DNA from: JAEMQF01 sp963791595
GTDB taxonomy: Bacteria > Pseudomonadota > Gammaproteobacteria > Burkholderiales > Burkholderiaceae_C
Reading direction: 5' to 3'
Length of the DNA stretch: 64,000 nucleotides
NCBI GenBank assembly: GCA_963791595.1
Contig: CAWBTF010000025.1
Location: 1 to 64,000, forward strand
Below are positions 10,048-21,721 of this stretch, piece after piece. The position numbers and the translations under genes are program-made. Within the stretch, counting starts at the first letter, position 1. Each line of letters starts with the position of its first letter. The notes beneath the pieces were generated by a model. The model ran no database searches and was not told the origin of the DNA. It worked only from the letters and a program-made list of their open reading frames with translations.

Positions 10048-11467
10048 ATGGCCACCAACTCTCTCGAGCGCAAGTCGCAGGCGTGGTCGGCGCTGTTCTC
10101 CGAGCCGATGGACGAGCTGGTGCAGCGCTACACGGCGAGCGTCGGCTTCGACCAACGCTTGGCGCGTGCCGACATCGCCGGCAGCCTGGCACACGCCGAG
10201 ATGCTGGCGCATGTGGGGCTCATCAGCGCGGCCGACCACGAGGCGATTCAACGCGGCCTGGCGCAGATCCGCGAAGACATCGACGCCGGCCGCTTCGAGT
10301 GGAAGCTCGAACTCGAAGACGTGCACCTGAACATCGAGGCGCGCCTGACGCAGCTCGTCGGCGACGCGGGCAAACGCCTGCACACCGGGCGCTCGCGCAA
10401 CGACCAGGTCGCGACCGACGTGCGGCTGTGGCTGCGCGACGAGATCGACGGCCTCATCACCCTGCTCGCCGCCCTGCAGCGCGCGCTGGTCGACGTGGCC
10501 GCGGCGAACGCGCAGACCATCATGCCCGGCTTCACGCACCTGCAAGTGGCGCAGCCGGTGAGCTTCGGGCACCACATGCTCGCCTACGTGGAAATGTTTG
10601 CGCGCGACGCGCAGCGCTTCGTGCCGAAGTGCGCGCGCGCACCAACTGCCTGCCGCTCGGCGCCGCGGCGCTGGCCGGAACGAGTTATGCGCTGGACCGC
10701 GAACGAGTCGCGCGCACACTCGGCATGGTGGATGCGAGCGGGCAGCCTTGCGTCTGCCAGAACAGCCTGGACGCGGTGAGCGACCGCGACTTCGCGATCG
10801 AATTCAGCGCCGCCGCCGCACTGTGCATGGTGCACGTGTCGCGCCTGAGCGAAGAAATCGTCCTGTGGATGAGCCAGAACTTCGGCTTCATCGAGCTCGC
10901 CGACCGCTACTGCACCGGCAGTTCGATCATGCCGCAGAAGAAGAACCCGGACGTCGCCGAACTCGCGCGCGGCAAGAGCGGGCGTGTCATCGGCCATCTG
11001 ATGGCACTGCTGACGCTGATGAAGGGCCAGCCGCTCGCGTACAACAAAGACAACCAGGAAGACAAGGAGCCGCTCTTCGACACGGTGGACACGCTGCGCG
11101 ACACGCTGCGCATCTTTGCCGAGATGCTGGGCGGCCTGCGCGTCGAAGCCGCAGGCGATGGAGTCCGCTGCGGCGAAGGGTTACGCCACCGCGACCGACC
11201 TCGCCGATTACCTGGTGAAGAAAGGCCTGGCGTTTCGCGACGCGCACGAAATCGTCGCCGGAGCGGTGAAGCAGGCACAGGCTCGCGGTGTGTCGTTGAG
11301 CGAACTGTCACTCGACGAATTGCGAAACGATCAGCCCCAAGATCGACGCCGACGTCGCCCAGGTGCTGACGCTGCGCGGCTCGCTCGACGCGCGCAACGT
11401 GCTGGGCGGCACCGCGCCGGCACAAGTGCTCGCGCAGGTGGCACGGCACCGCGGGCGGCTGGGTTGA
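10048..11467 (+). CDS. argH: Argininosuccinate lyase, interrupted by three frameshifts
   Basis: Catalyses argininosuccinate -> arginine + fumarate in the cytoplasm. From ATG 10048 the protein shows HTGRSRNDQVATD, the fumarase/aspartase signature GSSIMPQKKNPD and KGQPLAYNKDNQEDKE, all typical of ArgH. The frame changes three times: around 10610-10625 (frame 1 to 3, just before VRARTNCLPLGAAALAGTSY), at about 11150 (3 to 1, before AAAKGYATATDLADYLVKKG) and at about 11330 (1 to 2, before SPKIDADVAQVLTLRGSLDA), ending at TGA 11465. Sequence on both sides of each break is well conserved and joins into one full-length ArgH of about 470 residues. Sequencing error is more likely than a pseudogene, since arginine synthesis is normally essential. 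Confidence 0.88.
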
Positions 11468-11483
11468 CCCTCTCACGGCTTGA

Positions 11484-11507
11484 CGGGCCGGCAGCACCGC
11501 TGGCCCG
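11484..11507 (+). terminator. GC-rich hairpin after argH
   Basis: Arms CGGGCCGGC and GCTGGCCCG (one G-T wobble) flank a 6-base loop, 17 bases after the argH stop. No T-tract follows, so this is a possible terminator or simple structure only. Confidence 0.3.
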
Positions 11508-11637
11508 CGGCCTAGGAGCGTGGGCGGCAGAAGGCGGATGAGCCCGACGCTTGCGCCACGCGAGGTCGTCGGCGTCGTTGTCATGATCCTTACATCAGCG
11601 CTCGTAAGAATCGGCCGCGCAGCACCGACCGACACCC

Positions 11638-12420
11638 ATGCAGAGCAGCGCCGACACGATCCACGCGGGCCTTTCTTCGGCCACGGCATCCGCCAAGGCA
11701 TCCGCGTACCGCTTGCGCTTCGCGGAAAGCGCCGCCGACCTGCGTGCCGCGCAGGCGCTGCGTTTCGAAGTCTTCAATCTGGAACTCGACGAGGGTCTGG
11801 TGCATTCCTACGACACCGGTCTCGACGAAGACCCGTTCGACGCGGTGTGCGACCACCTGCTGGTCGAAGACGCGGCCAGCGGCGCGGTGGTCGGCACCTA
11901 CCGGTTGCAGACCGGCAGCACGGCCGGTGCGGCGCTGGGCTACTACAGCGAACGCGAATTCGACTTCGCACCGTTCGAAGCCGCGCGCGGCCAGATCGTC
12001 GAACTCGGGCGTGCCTGCATCCAGCGGCCGCACCGCAGCTTCGCGGTGCTGAACCTGCTGTGGAAAGGCATTGCGCTGTACGCGCAGCGCCACGGCGCGC
12101 GCTACCTGCTCGGCTGCAGTTCGCTCACGTCGCAAGACGCCGCGGTCGGCGCGGCGGCCTACCGCGACTTGCAGCCGCACTGGGCGCAGGAAGCGTGGCG
12201 CACCCGGCCGACGGATGGGTTCGCTTGTCCGCTCGACCAGGTTGCCAGCGACCCGGTCCACATTCCGCGGCTGCTGTCGGCCTACCTCGCGCTCGGCGCG
12301 CAAGTCTGCGCGCCGCCCGCGATCGACCGCGAGTTCCGCACGATCGACTTCCTGACCTGCCTGGACTTGCGCTCGAAGGCCATCGCGACGATGTTGCGGC
12401 GCTGGGGTGTGAAGGGCTGA
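11638..12420 (+). CDS. OlsB-like GNAT acyltransferase
   Basis: A protein of 260 residues. It has the compact GNAT fold of the Acetyltransf_5 family that includes L-ornithine N-alpha-acyltransferase OlsB: LRFEVFNLEL near residue 45, DPFDAVCDHLLVED, VVGTYRLQ, EFDFAPF, ELGRACI and LLWKGIALYAQRHGARYLLGCSSL. OlsB transfers a 3-hydroxyacyl chain from acyl-ACP to ornithine in the first step of ornithine-lipid synthesis at the inner membrane. No olsA is adjacent, so the pathway role is inferred from family resemblance. The fold is distantly related to acyl-homoserine-lactone synthases, but the conserved blocks fit OlsB better. The ATG at 11638 directly precedes a low-complexity N-terminus of about 20 residues. 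Confidence 0.75.
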   Translation: MQSSADTIHAGLSSATASAKASAYRLRFAESAADLRAAQALRFEVFNLELDEGLVHSYDTGLDEDPFDAVCDHLLVEDAASGAVVGTYRLQTGSTAGAALGYYSEREFDFAPFEAARGQIVELGRACIQRPHRSFAVLNLLWKGIALYAQRHGARYLLGCSSLTSQDAAVGAAAYRDLQPHWAQEAWRTRPTDGFACPLDQVASDPVHIPRLLSAYLALGAQVCAPPAIDREFRTIDFLTCLDLRSKAIATMLRRWGVKG

Positions 12421-12500
12421 TCGGTACCGCAAGCGAGCCTGCGTTGCTCGCGGCCGGAAGGCGGCAACAATAGGGCTTCAGCCACGACGCCCGGATCCCG

Positions 12501-13487
12501 ATGATTCACGGCAGCGCCGCCGACCCCGCACCCTTGGGCGACCGCACCGCACCCGAGTGCGGCAACTGCCGGCGCGCGATGCAGGCGCTGCACCTGGCGG
12601 GGCACTATGGCCGAAACGTCGAGCTCGACGTCTGCGCGCCCTGCCACCTGGTCTGGTTCGACCAGACCGAGACCGCTCGCCTCACCGGCGCGGCGCTGCT
12701 CGATCTGATCGCGGTGATGGCGCGTTCGCAGACCTTGCCGCACGAGCCACTGCACGCGGGTGCGCGCTGCCCGCGTTGCAGCGGCAGCCTGAAGACAGTG
12801 CACAACAGCACACGCTGGGGCAAGTCACTGCAGCTCGAATGCCAGCGCGGCCATGGTGCGTACCAGTCGTTCGCGCAGTTCCTTCAGGAGAAGGGGCTGC
12901 TGCGCGCGATGTCGCGCCTGGACCGTGCCCAACTCGAGCAGCGCGACGGCGGCATCCACTGCGTGAATTGCGGCGCCGCGATCGGCACCGCCGACGAACA
13001 ATGCCCGTTCTGCGAGAGCATACCGAGCCTGCTCGACGTGGCGCGCCTGGCGCGCGCGCTCGACCCGGAAGGTGCGATCGCACCGCAGGCCGTGCACGCC
13101 ACGCGCGCGAGCCAGGCGGCGCTGCAGTGCGCCGCGTGCGGCGCCGCGCTGCCGCAGCAGCAGTCGATGGCCTGCGCGTCGTGCGGCGCGATCCTCGCGA
13201 TCGGCCGGCTGAGCGAAGCGCATGCGCATGTGCAAGCCCTTGGCCCGGCGCTGCGCGCGCATGCGGCCAAACCTTCGGCTGCAACAATCAAGCGTCGTCT
13301 TGACGCGCTGGGAGGCGACCTGCCGCGCCGGCGCGAATGGGCGGCGAAGATGGAAGCCGAGGCGGCTGAAGGCAGCGGCCGCAACATCGATCAGCGCGAT
13401 TGGTCGGCGCTGTTGGGCTCCGGGACGAACCCGCTGCGCGCCGTGCTGATTGCGCTGCTGATCTGGTTCGTCTGGTGGTTCTGGTGA
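12501..13487 (+). CDS. Multi-zinc-ribbon protein with C-terminal membrane anchor
   Basis: A protein of 328 residues containing at least four zinc-ribbon-like Cys pairs: CGNC with CAPCH (residues ~20-50, TFIIB-type), CPRC with a later Cys-x3-His (CQRGH), CVNCG with CPFC, and CAACG with CASCG. The C-terminal 20 residues are very hydrophobic and Trp-rich (AVLIALLIWFVWWFW), a probable single membrane anchor leaving the ribbons in the cytoplasm. It resembles hypothetical zf-TFIIB proteins of Betaproteobacteria. No enzymatic motif is visible and the function is unknown. It converges on the flavoprotein gene with a shared hairpin between the two stops. Confidence 0.8.
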   Translation: MIHGSAADPAPLGDRTAPECGNCRRAMQALHLAGHYGRNVELDVCAPCHLVWFDQTETARLTGAALLDLIAVMARSQTLPHEPLHAGARCPRCSGSLKTVHNSTRWGKSLQLECQRGHGAYQSFAQFLQEKGLLRAMSRLDRAQLEQRDGGIHCVNCGAAIGTADEQCPFCESIPSLLDVARLARALDPEGAIAPQAVHATRASQAALQCAACGAALPQQQSMACASCGAILAIGRLSEAHAHVQALGPALRAHAAKPSAATIKRRLDALGGDLPRRREWAAKMEAEAAEGSGRNIDQRDWSALLGSGTNPLRAVLIALLIWFVWWFW

Positions 13488-13511
13488 GACCGGCGGCAAC
13501 CTGGTCTCACC
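13483..13511. terminator. Hairpin spanning two convergent stop codons
   Basis: Perfect 9-bp arms GGTGAGACC and GGTCTCACC with an 11-base loop include both the TGA of the zinc-ribbon gene and the stop of the convergent flavoprotein gene. It may act as a bidirectional terminator. No T-tract is present. Confidence 0.45.
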
Positions 13512-15937
13512 GCATCCGCTGCAACACCGCGTCATCCCACGCCGCGGCGGGCACGGCTTCGCCCCACAGATCGATCTGCACCGGGGTGCCCCGATGCACA
13601 ACTTGTGCCGCGGCACCACGCACATAACCGAGGCCCACGCAGGCTGCGGCCGCAGGGCTCCAGCCGGCCGAGCTGAGTTCGCCGACCGCCACGCCGTCAA
13701 TGTGAATCGCTTCGCCGCCCCAGACCCAGGAATGCGGGTCGTCGAGGACGAAACTGAGCAGCTTCTTGCGCAGCGGTTCGCCCTGCGCCTTGCGCAGCGC
13801 GTCGCGGCCGATGAAATCCACGCCCTTGTCCAGCTTCACCGCGAAGCCGAGGCCGGCTTCCCAAGGCGATTCGTCGGGGCCGAGCTCGGCTCCCCAGGCG
13901 CGCCGACCGGCCTCGACGCGCAAGGCGTCGAGCGCGTAGTAACCCGCGTCGACCAGTCCGAGTTCGGCGCCGGATTCGTGCAACGCCAGGTAGACATGGC
14001 GAGCCATCTCGATAGGCACGTACAGCTCGAAACCGGGTCCGCCGACGTAACTCATGCGCGCCGCGCGAACACGCGCCAAGCCGACATCGATCTCGCGCGA
14101 CCACGAGAACTTCAGCAACTGCGCGGACAAGTCGTCCGGGCTGACACGGCGCAGCAACTCGCCGGCGCTGGGCCCCATCACCGACAGCACGCTCGTCATC
14201 GCACTCACGTCGGCGAGGAAGGCGTGCTCGCCCGCTTCGATGTGGCGCCCGATCCAGTCTTGGTCACGCTGCGGCTGCGCCGAGCCGGTGATCAGCATGA
14301 AGCGGTCCGGCGCGAGGCGCAGCACCGTCAAGTCGCTCTCAAACCCGCCGCGCGCATTCAGCATCGCGGTGTAGACCATGCGGTCGACGGGCACGTCGAT
14401 ATCGTTCGCGCACAGGCGTTGCAGCACGCGCAGCGCGTCGCGCCCTTGCAGCAGCAGCTTGCCGAACGAAGTCTGGTCGTAGATCGCCACGGCTTCGCGC
14501 GTCGCGCGCTGCTCGGCCTGCACCCAAGGCAGCCAGCCCGGCGCGCCCAGGCCGTACGGCGGGCGCGGCCGGCCCTCGGTGCGAAAGTAGTTGGCTCTTT
14601 CCCAACCGTTCTTCGCGCCGAACTCGGCGCCTTTCGCGGCGAGCATGTCGTACAGCGGCGAGGTGCGCACGCAGCGCGCGCTCTCCAGCTCCTGGCGCGG
14701 CCAGCGCATCGTGTAGTGCAGGCCTAGCGTCTCGACCGTGCGCTCGGCCAATGCGCGCCGGTTCGCGCTGCCCGGGCCGAAGCGGCGCACGTCGACGTCC
14801 CACAGGTCGCCGGGCGCTTCGCCGCCGATGATCCACTGCGCGATGATCTGGCCCGCACCGCCCGAGTTGGCGATGCCCGATGAATTGAAGCCCGCGCAGA
14901 CGAAGTAGTTGCGCAGGCCCGGCGCCTCGCCGACGATGAAATTGCCATCGGGCGTGAAACTCTCCGGCCCGTTGAGCAGCATCTTCACTTTCGCCGTCTC
15001 CAGGCACGGCGTGCGGTGGATCGCATTCGTCATCAGGATTTCGAACTGGTCCCAGTCTTCGCCGAGCAACTGGAACTGGAACGTGCTCGGAATCGGGTCC
15101 ACCGTCCACGGCTTGGCATGAGGCTCGAAGCCGCCCATCAGCATGCCGCCGACTTCTTCCTTGTAGTAGATGCAGCCGTCGGGGTCTCGCACCACCGGCC
15201 ACATCGGGTGCATGCCTTCGATGCGGTCGGTAACGATGTAGAAGTGTTCGGCCGAATAGAGCGGCACGTTCACGCCGGCGAGCCGCCCGAACTGGCGCGC
15301 CCATTGGCCGGCGCAGTTGACGAGGACTTCGCATTGCACGTCACCCGACGCGGTGCGCACCCCCGTCACGCACGCGCCGCTGCCGCGTTGCTCGGTGATC
15401 ACGCCTGTGACTTCGGTGTCTTCGACGATCCTCACACCACGGTTGCGCGCGCCCTTGGCCAGGCTCATGCACAGGTCGGCCGGGTTCGCCTTACCGTCAC
15501 CGGGAATCCAGATGCCGCCTTGCAGATCGTCGGTGCGCAGCAGCGGCACGCGCTCGCCGGCTTCGCGCGGTGTGATGAGTTCCACCTCGACGCCGAAGCC
15601 TCGCGCCAGCGCCACCTGCTTCTTCAGCACCTGCATACGTTCGTAGCGTGCGCGCGACGTTGACGCTGCCGCATTGCTTCCAGCCGGTGGCCAGGCCGGT
15701 CTCGGCCTCGAGCGTCGAATACAGCTCGATGCCGTACTTGCTCATGCGCGTCATGTTGCGGTTGGGGCGCATCTGGCCCACCAAGCCGGCCGCGTGCCAG
15801 GTGGTGCCGCAGGTGAGCTTGCCCTGCTCGATCAGCAGCACGTCGGTGATGCCGAGCTTGGCGAGGTGGTAGGCGGTGGAACAGCCGGCGATGCCGCCGC
15901 CGACGATGATCACGCGGGAGTGGCTGGGCAAGGGCAC
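13507..15937 (-). CDS. Dimethylglycine/sarcosine dehydrogenase-like flavoprotein with GcvT domain (one frameshift)
   Basis: About 809 residues. The N-terminal FAD domain has VIIVGGGIAGCSTAYHLAKL and GTTWHAAGL; the His of this motif is the covalent FAD attachment site in the DMGDH/sarcosine dehydrogenase family. The C-terminal half is a GcvT-type folate-binding domain (about residues 430-790; e.g. LLLQGRDALRVLQRLCANDI and GPDESPWEAGLGFAV). Expected reaction: oxidative N-demethylation of a methylated glycine or related amine, passing formaldehyde to tetrahydrofolate. A one-base insertion near 15643 splits the gene: the reverse strand reads ACG-C-TAC-GAA where ACG-TAC-GAA restores VARTYERMQVLKKQVALARG. 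The start is GTG 15937 behind a strong AGGAGG. Substrate is unproven; sarcosine, dimethylglycine or another methylamine are all possible. Confidence 0.85.
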
Positions 15938-16004
15938 ATGGCCTCCTGTCGCTGAATCACGTCATCGGCCCGCAACCGCCCGCGCCGCGTCTCGCCACGC
16001 CGGG

Positions 16005-16814
16005 CTACCGACCCGTGAAGCGCGGCGCACGCTTCTCGACGAACGCACGCACGCCCTCGCGCAAGTCTTCACTCTGCGCCGTCAGCAGGAACTGGTCGCG
16101 GTCCATCAGGCTCGTCGCCTGGCGCAGCGGCATCGCCGCGGCGTTGATCGCTTCCTTGGTCATTCGCACCGGCAGCGGCGGCAGCTTGCAGACTCGTTCG
16201 GCCCAGGCGCGCGCAGTCGCCTGCGCCTCGCCGATGGGGCTGACTTCATCGACCAGCCCCCATTGCAGCAGCGTCGCCGGATCGGGCGCGTCGCCGAAGA
16301 TCGTGAAGCGCTTGGCGCGCGCCGGGCCGATGAGCGCGGTGAGGCGCGGCAGCGATTGCCAGCTCATGTTCATGCCCAGCGGCACCTCGGGCAGGCGAAG
16401 GGTGGCGTTTGCCGCGGCAATTCGGAAATCGCACGCCAGCGCCAGCGCCAGGCCGCCACCGAGGCAAGCGCCCTCGATCGCCGCGATCGTCACGGCTTCG
16501 ATTTCTTCCCAGGCCTGGCACATGTCCGGGCCGAGCGCCAGCGCTTCGCGTTGCTCCAGCAAGCTCGGTGGATCGGCCTCGGCGAGCCCCGCGGCCGCTT
16601 CGCTCAGGTCCGACCCGGCGCTGAAGGTGTCGGCGCTTCCGCTCACGATCACCACCCGCATTTCGCTGCGGCGGCGTGCATCGCGCGCGAAGGCCGTCAA
16701 TTCGCGCATCAGCGCGCGGCTCAGCGCATTGCGCTGCGCGGGGCGGTTCAGGCACACGCTGACCACGCCTTGTGCGTGTTCGACCCCCAGGTGTTCGTAC
16801 ACCGCCGGCTGCAC
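16005..16814 (-). CDS. Enoyl-CoA hydratase/isomerase family protein
   Basis: A crotonase-fold protein of 269 residues starting at a GTG. The oxyanion-hole segments are FSAGSDLSEA and IEGACLGGGLALALACDFRIA, and PEVPLGMNMSW carries the second candidate acidic residue. The glutamates in EGACLGGG and PEVPLGM match the usual catalytic pair of hydratases. It belongs to fatty-acid or aromatic-acid CoA catabolism; the exact substrate cannot be assigned. It lies 67 bases upstream of the flavoprotein gene on the same strand. A palindromic repeat element sits directly upstream of its start, so any promoter must lie inside or beyond that element. Confidence 0.85.
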   Translation of the reverse strand: MQPAVYEHLGVEHAQGVVSVCLNRPAQRNALSRALMRELTAFARDARRRSEMRVVIVSGSADTFSAGSDLSEAAAGLAEADPPSLLEQREALALGPDMCQAWEEIEAVTIAAIEGACLGGGLALALACDFRIAAANATLRLPEVPLGMNMSWQSLPRLTALIGPARAKRFTIFGDAPDPATLLQWGLVDEVSPIGEAQATARAWAERVCKLPPLPVRMTKEAINAAAMPLRQATSLMDRDQFLLTAQSEDLREGVRAFVEKRAPRFTGR

Positions 16815-16821
16815 TTCAGTT

Positions 16822-17416
16822 ACCCCACCACGTCTCGCGCGACCCGCGACGCATGCGTCGCTGCAACATCAACGGCTGCTTTCGGCCCAAAGCTGCCGTT
16901 CGCCGCAGTGTGCAGGCTCAGCCCTTCAGCGACCGTTCCCCAGGGCGGTGGCGGCGCCCCCGTTCTCCGGCCCACGCTCGCGGGGCGCCACCGAGGCCCA
17001 CCACGCACAGCGCCATCAACGCCTTCCAAGCCCACAGAGGGCCAGGACACCGCGAATGGGGCCTCCGCCCGGGGGCACCACCACCGCCCTGCTACCACCC
17101 ATGGTGACGGGCGATGTGCAGGGGTGCCGCCCAGTGGCCCGGGCAGGTGGCTTGGGGTACGGGCGGAGGCCCCATTCGCGGTGTCCTGGCTCTGCGCGCG
17201 CTTGGGCGGTGTTGATGGCGCCACGCGCCGTGGGCCACATCGGGTGCCCCGCGAGCGTGGGCCGGAGAACGTACCCCGGGCCACCTGCCCTCGCGCCGGA
17301 GCTGGCGCGCGCGCAGCGGCAAACGCTGGCATGCACACAGCGGCGAACGGCAGCAACGGGCCGAAACCAGTCAGCGCGCCGCTGAAGGCTTGACGCAGGT
17401 CGACGTAGACAGGTTT
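16822..17416 (-). repeat. Palindromic interspersed element, copy 1 (inverted orientation)
   Basis: This gene-free stretch of about 595 bases is a nested inverted repeat. A perfect 30-bp pair lies at 17041-17070 and 17161-17190, a perfect 26-bp pair at 16961-16986 and 17246-17271, and an imperfect outer pair of about 35 bp at 16880-16914 and 17332-17366 (common core GCTGCCGTTCGCCGC). Segments between the pairs are also partly complementary (GCCATCAAC against GTTGATGGC), so the whole could fold into one long hairpin. The 10-mer CACTTCAGTT flanks it on both sides (16812-16821 and 17417-17426). It shares arms and outer ends with copy 2, in opposite orientation. No transposase or credible protein was seen. 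Short ORFs on both strands are by-products of the palindrome. Confidence 0.9.
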
Positions 17417-17420
17417 CACT

Positions 17421-18107
17421 TCAGTTCACGAGGTAGACGCGCATCCCCAGTTGTTTGCCGTTCACCCGGTCGAGCACCTGCACGCTCGCCTGACGCGGCT
17501 TGAAGCCCTGGGGCAGCACCAAGTCGCCGCGCGCCACCTCGAAGCTGCCCACCGACACCTGCACCGGCGCAAGTGATGCCGTGGTTTCGACGCCGCGCGC
17601 GTTCAGCCCGGTGACGAGCAATTGCAGCACCGCCGGAATCGGCTGGGCACCAGCACGCTCGCGCCATAACACCACTTCGTAGTGGAGCGTGCCACCCTTC
17701 GCGGAAATCTTCGCCCCCCGCACTTCGATGGGGCCGGCGCGCGGATCGGGCGGCAGGTTCGCGATGACCGCGGCCAGGTCATCGCGCGCGCGCTGCGCCG
17801 CCGCGCGCGCCGCGGCGACATCGCTGCTGGCCGACTTGCCCTCGGCGATCGTGGTCTCGAGCCGCTTGCTCGTGTCGGCAAGTGCCGATTCGAGACGCTG
17901 GCGCTCGCCGTCGGCACGCTCGAACGCGGTGCGCAGCCGCGTCGATGCGTCCACGGTGAGCCGCGGCGGCAGGTAGGCTTCCTGGACCACGACCACGCCC
18001 GCGGCGCCGATCGCCACGCCCACGAGCAGCAGCACCAGCCAACGCGGCACGCCCGAGCGGCGCCTGCCATAGGGTTCGTAGGCGACGGGTTTGAATTGTC
18101 CGAGCAT
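17421..18107 (-). CDS. Small membrane-anchored coiled-coil protein (DUF6776-like)
   Basis: A protein of 228 residues from an ATG at 18107. Residues ~22-45 (WLVLLLVGVAIGAAGVVVV) form one membrane segment. They are followed by a coiled coil (~55-115) and a C-terminal beta-rich domain ending GKQLGMRVYLVN. The layout matches hypothetical proteins of Beta- and Gammaproteobacteria that I associate with DUF6776; this is a family resemblance only. The stop codon abuts the palindromic element. No function is known to me. Confidence 0.75.
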   Translation of the reverse strand: MLGQFKPVAYEPYGRRRSGVPRWLVLLLVGVAIGAAGVVVVQEAYLPPRLTVDASTRLRTAFERADGERQRLESALADTSKRLETTIAEGKSASSDVAAARAAAQRARDDLAAVIANLPPDPRAGPIEVRGAKISAKGGTLHYEVVLWRERAGAQPIPAVLQLLVTGLNARGVETTASLAPVQVSVGSFEVARGDLVLPQGFKPRQASVQVLDRVNGKQLGMRVYLVN

Positions 18108-18337
18108 CGTGCGAGTTCGTGGTGGGTCCCGGGGCGTAAGGTTACCTCCTCGCGCCATGGGCCCCGAAACAGCCTGTTGGAGGGGCTGGGATGCCCCACC
18201 CTGTTCTTGACGCAGCTCAGCAGACTGGCGCCTGCAGCCCTTGGACGCTGAGTCTGCGGGTAAGCGTTTGCCGCGGCCTGCTAGCATGCCCGCGCCGAAC
18301 CCGCCGGGCAAGCGTGGCCGGCACGACAGGAGGCCCG

Positions 18338-18535
18338 ATGGACGACATGCAAAAGGCGCAGCGCTGCGTCGCGGTGTGCCTGCTCGGTGCGCTGCTCTTC
18401 AACTATCCGTTCCTCGCGCTCTTCAACCGCGCGGGCCAATTCCTCGGCATCCCGATCTTCTACGTTTATCTGTTCGTTGCGTGGGCGGCGCTGATCGCGA
18501 TGCTCGCCTACATCGTGGAACGCAAGGGCGAGTGA
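18338..18535 (+). CDS. Small two-TM membrane protein heading a symporter-kinase operon
   Basis: A protein of 65 residues from ATG 18338, preceded at proper distance by ACAGGAGG. It has two hydrophobic segments (about 11-30 and 37-58) and ends in charged VERKGE. It lies 9 bases before the symporter-histidine kinase gene. Small hydrophobic proteins next to SSS-family transporters often act as accessory subunits (for example DUF4212 next to ActP-type symporters), but this sequence is not a clear match to that family. It may assist membrane assembly or transport by the next protein. Confidence 0.75.
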   Translation: MDDMQKAQRCVAVCLLGALLFNYPFLALFNRAGQFLGIPIFYVYLFVAWAALIAMLAYIVERKGE

Positions 18536-18544
18536 GCGCGCGCG

Positions 18545-21322
<2,778 letters not shown>

Positions 21323-21349
21323 TTCTGACGCAAACTGCGGGAGAAACTC

Positions 21350-21721
21350 ATGGCCAAGCGAATCCTGATCGCCGACGACGAAGCGAACATCGTCATCTCG
21401 CTCGAATTCCTGATGAAGCGCGAAGGCTACGACGTCGCGGTCGCTGCCGACGGCGAAGCCGCGCTGCTCGAGTTCGAGCGCGTGCCGCCGGACCTCGTGC
21501 TGCTCGACGTCATGATGCCGAAGAAATCGGGCTTCGAGGTGTGCCGCGAGATTCGCTCGAACCCGCAGTGGCGAGCCACCAAGGTGATCATGCTGACCGC
21601 GAAGGGGCGCGAGACCGAAACCGCCAAGGGGCTGGCGCTCGGCGCCGACGCCTACGTGACCAAGCCCTTCTCGACCATGGAGCTGGTCGCGAAGGTGAAG
21701 CAGATGCTTGGGGAAGCGTGA
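21350..21721 (+). CDS. Stand-alone CheY-like receiver
   Basis: A protein of 123 residues, receiver domain only: ILIADDEANI, phospho-Asp in VLLDVMMPKKSG, Thr in MLTAKG and Lys in VTKPFST. There is no DNA-binding or enzymatic output, unlike CrbR, which carries a HTH. It is preceded by GGGAGAAACTC, and its TGA overlaps the GTG of the next gene (GTGA). It probably receives phosphate from the upstream symporter-kinase and acts by protein contact, possibly with the kinase-like exonuclease encoded next. Confidence 0.9.
   Translation: MAKRILIADDEANIVISLEFLMKREGYDVAVAADGEAALLEFERVPPDLVLLDVMMPKKSGFEVCREIRSNPQWRATKVIMLTAKGRETETAKGLALGADAYVTKPFSTMELVAKVKQMLGEA

Noticed and set aside
8165..10330. Long plus-strand frame across the AlgR/AlgZ genes into argH
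   Set aside because: It is antisense to two clear two-component genes and in the wrong frame for argH, with an Arg/His/Gln-rich translation lacking any family motif.
11638..12420. Acyl-homoserine-lactone synthase (LuxI type)
   Set aside because: Conserved blocks fit the OlsB/Acetyltransf_5 family better, and no LuxR-type regulator is nearby.
13507..15937. FAD oxidase of the phosphonate pathway
   Set aside because: The covalent-FAD His motif and GcvT domain place it with dimethylglycine/sarcosine dehydrogenases. It lies 13 kb from the nearest phosphonate gene with no operon link.
16860..17400. Short ORFs with FGPKA- or CFRPKA-like phrases in the palindromic elements
   Set aside because: Similar phrases appear on both strands and in all three copies because of the inverted repeats. 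There is no ribosome binding site or codon bias, so they are not treated as genes.
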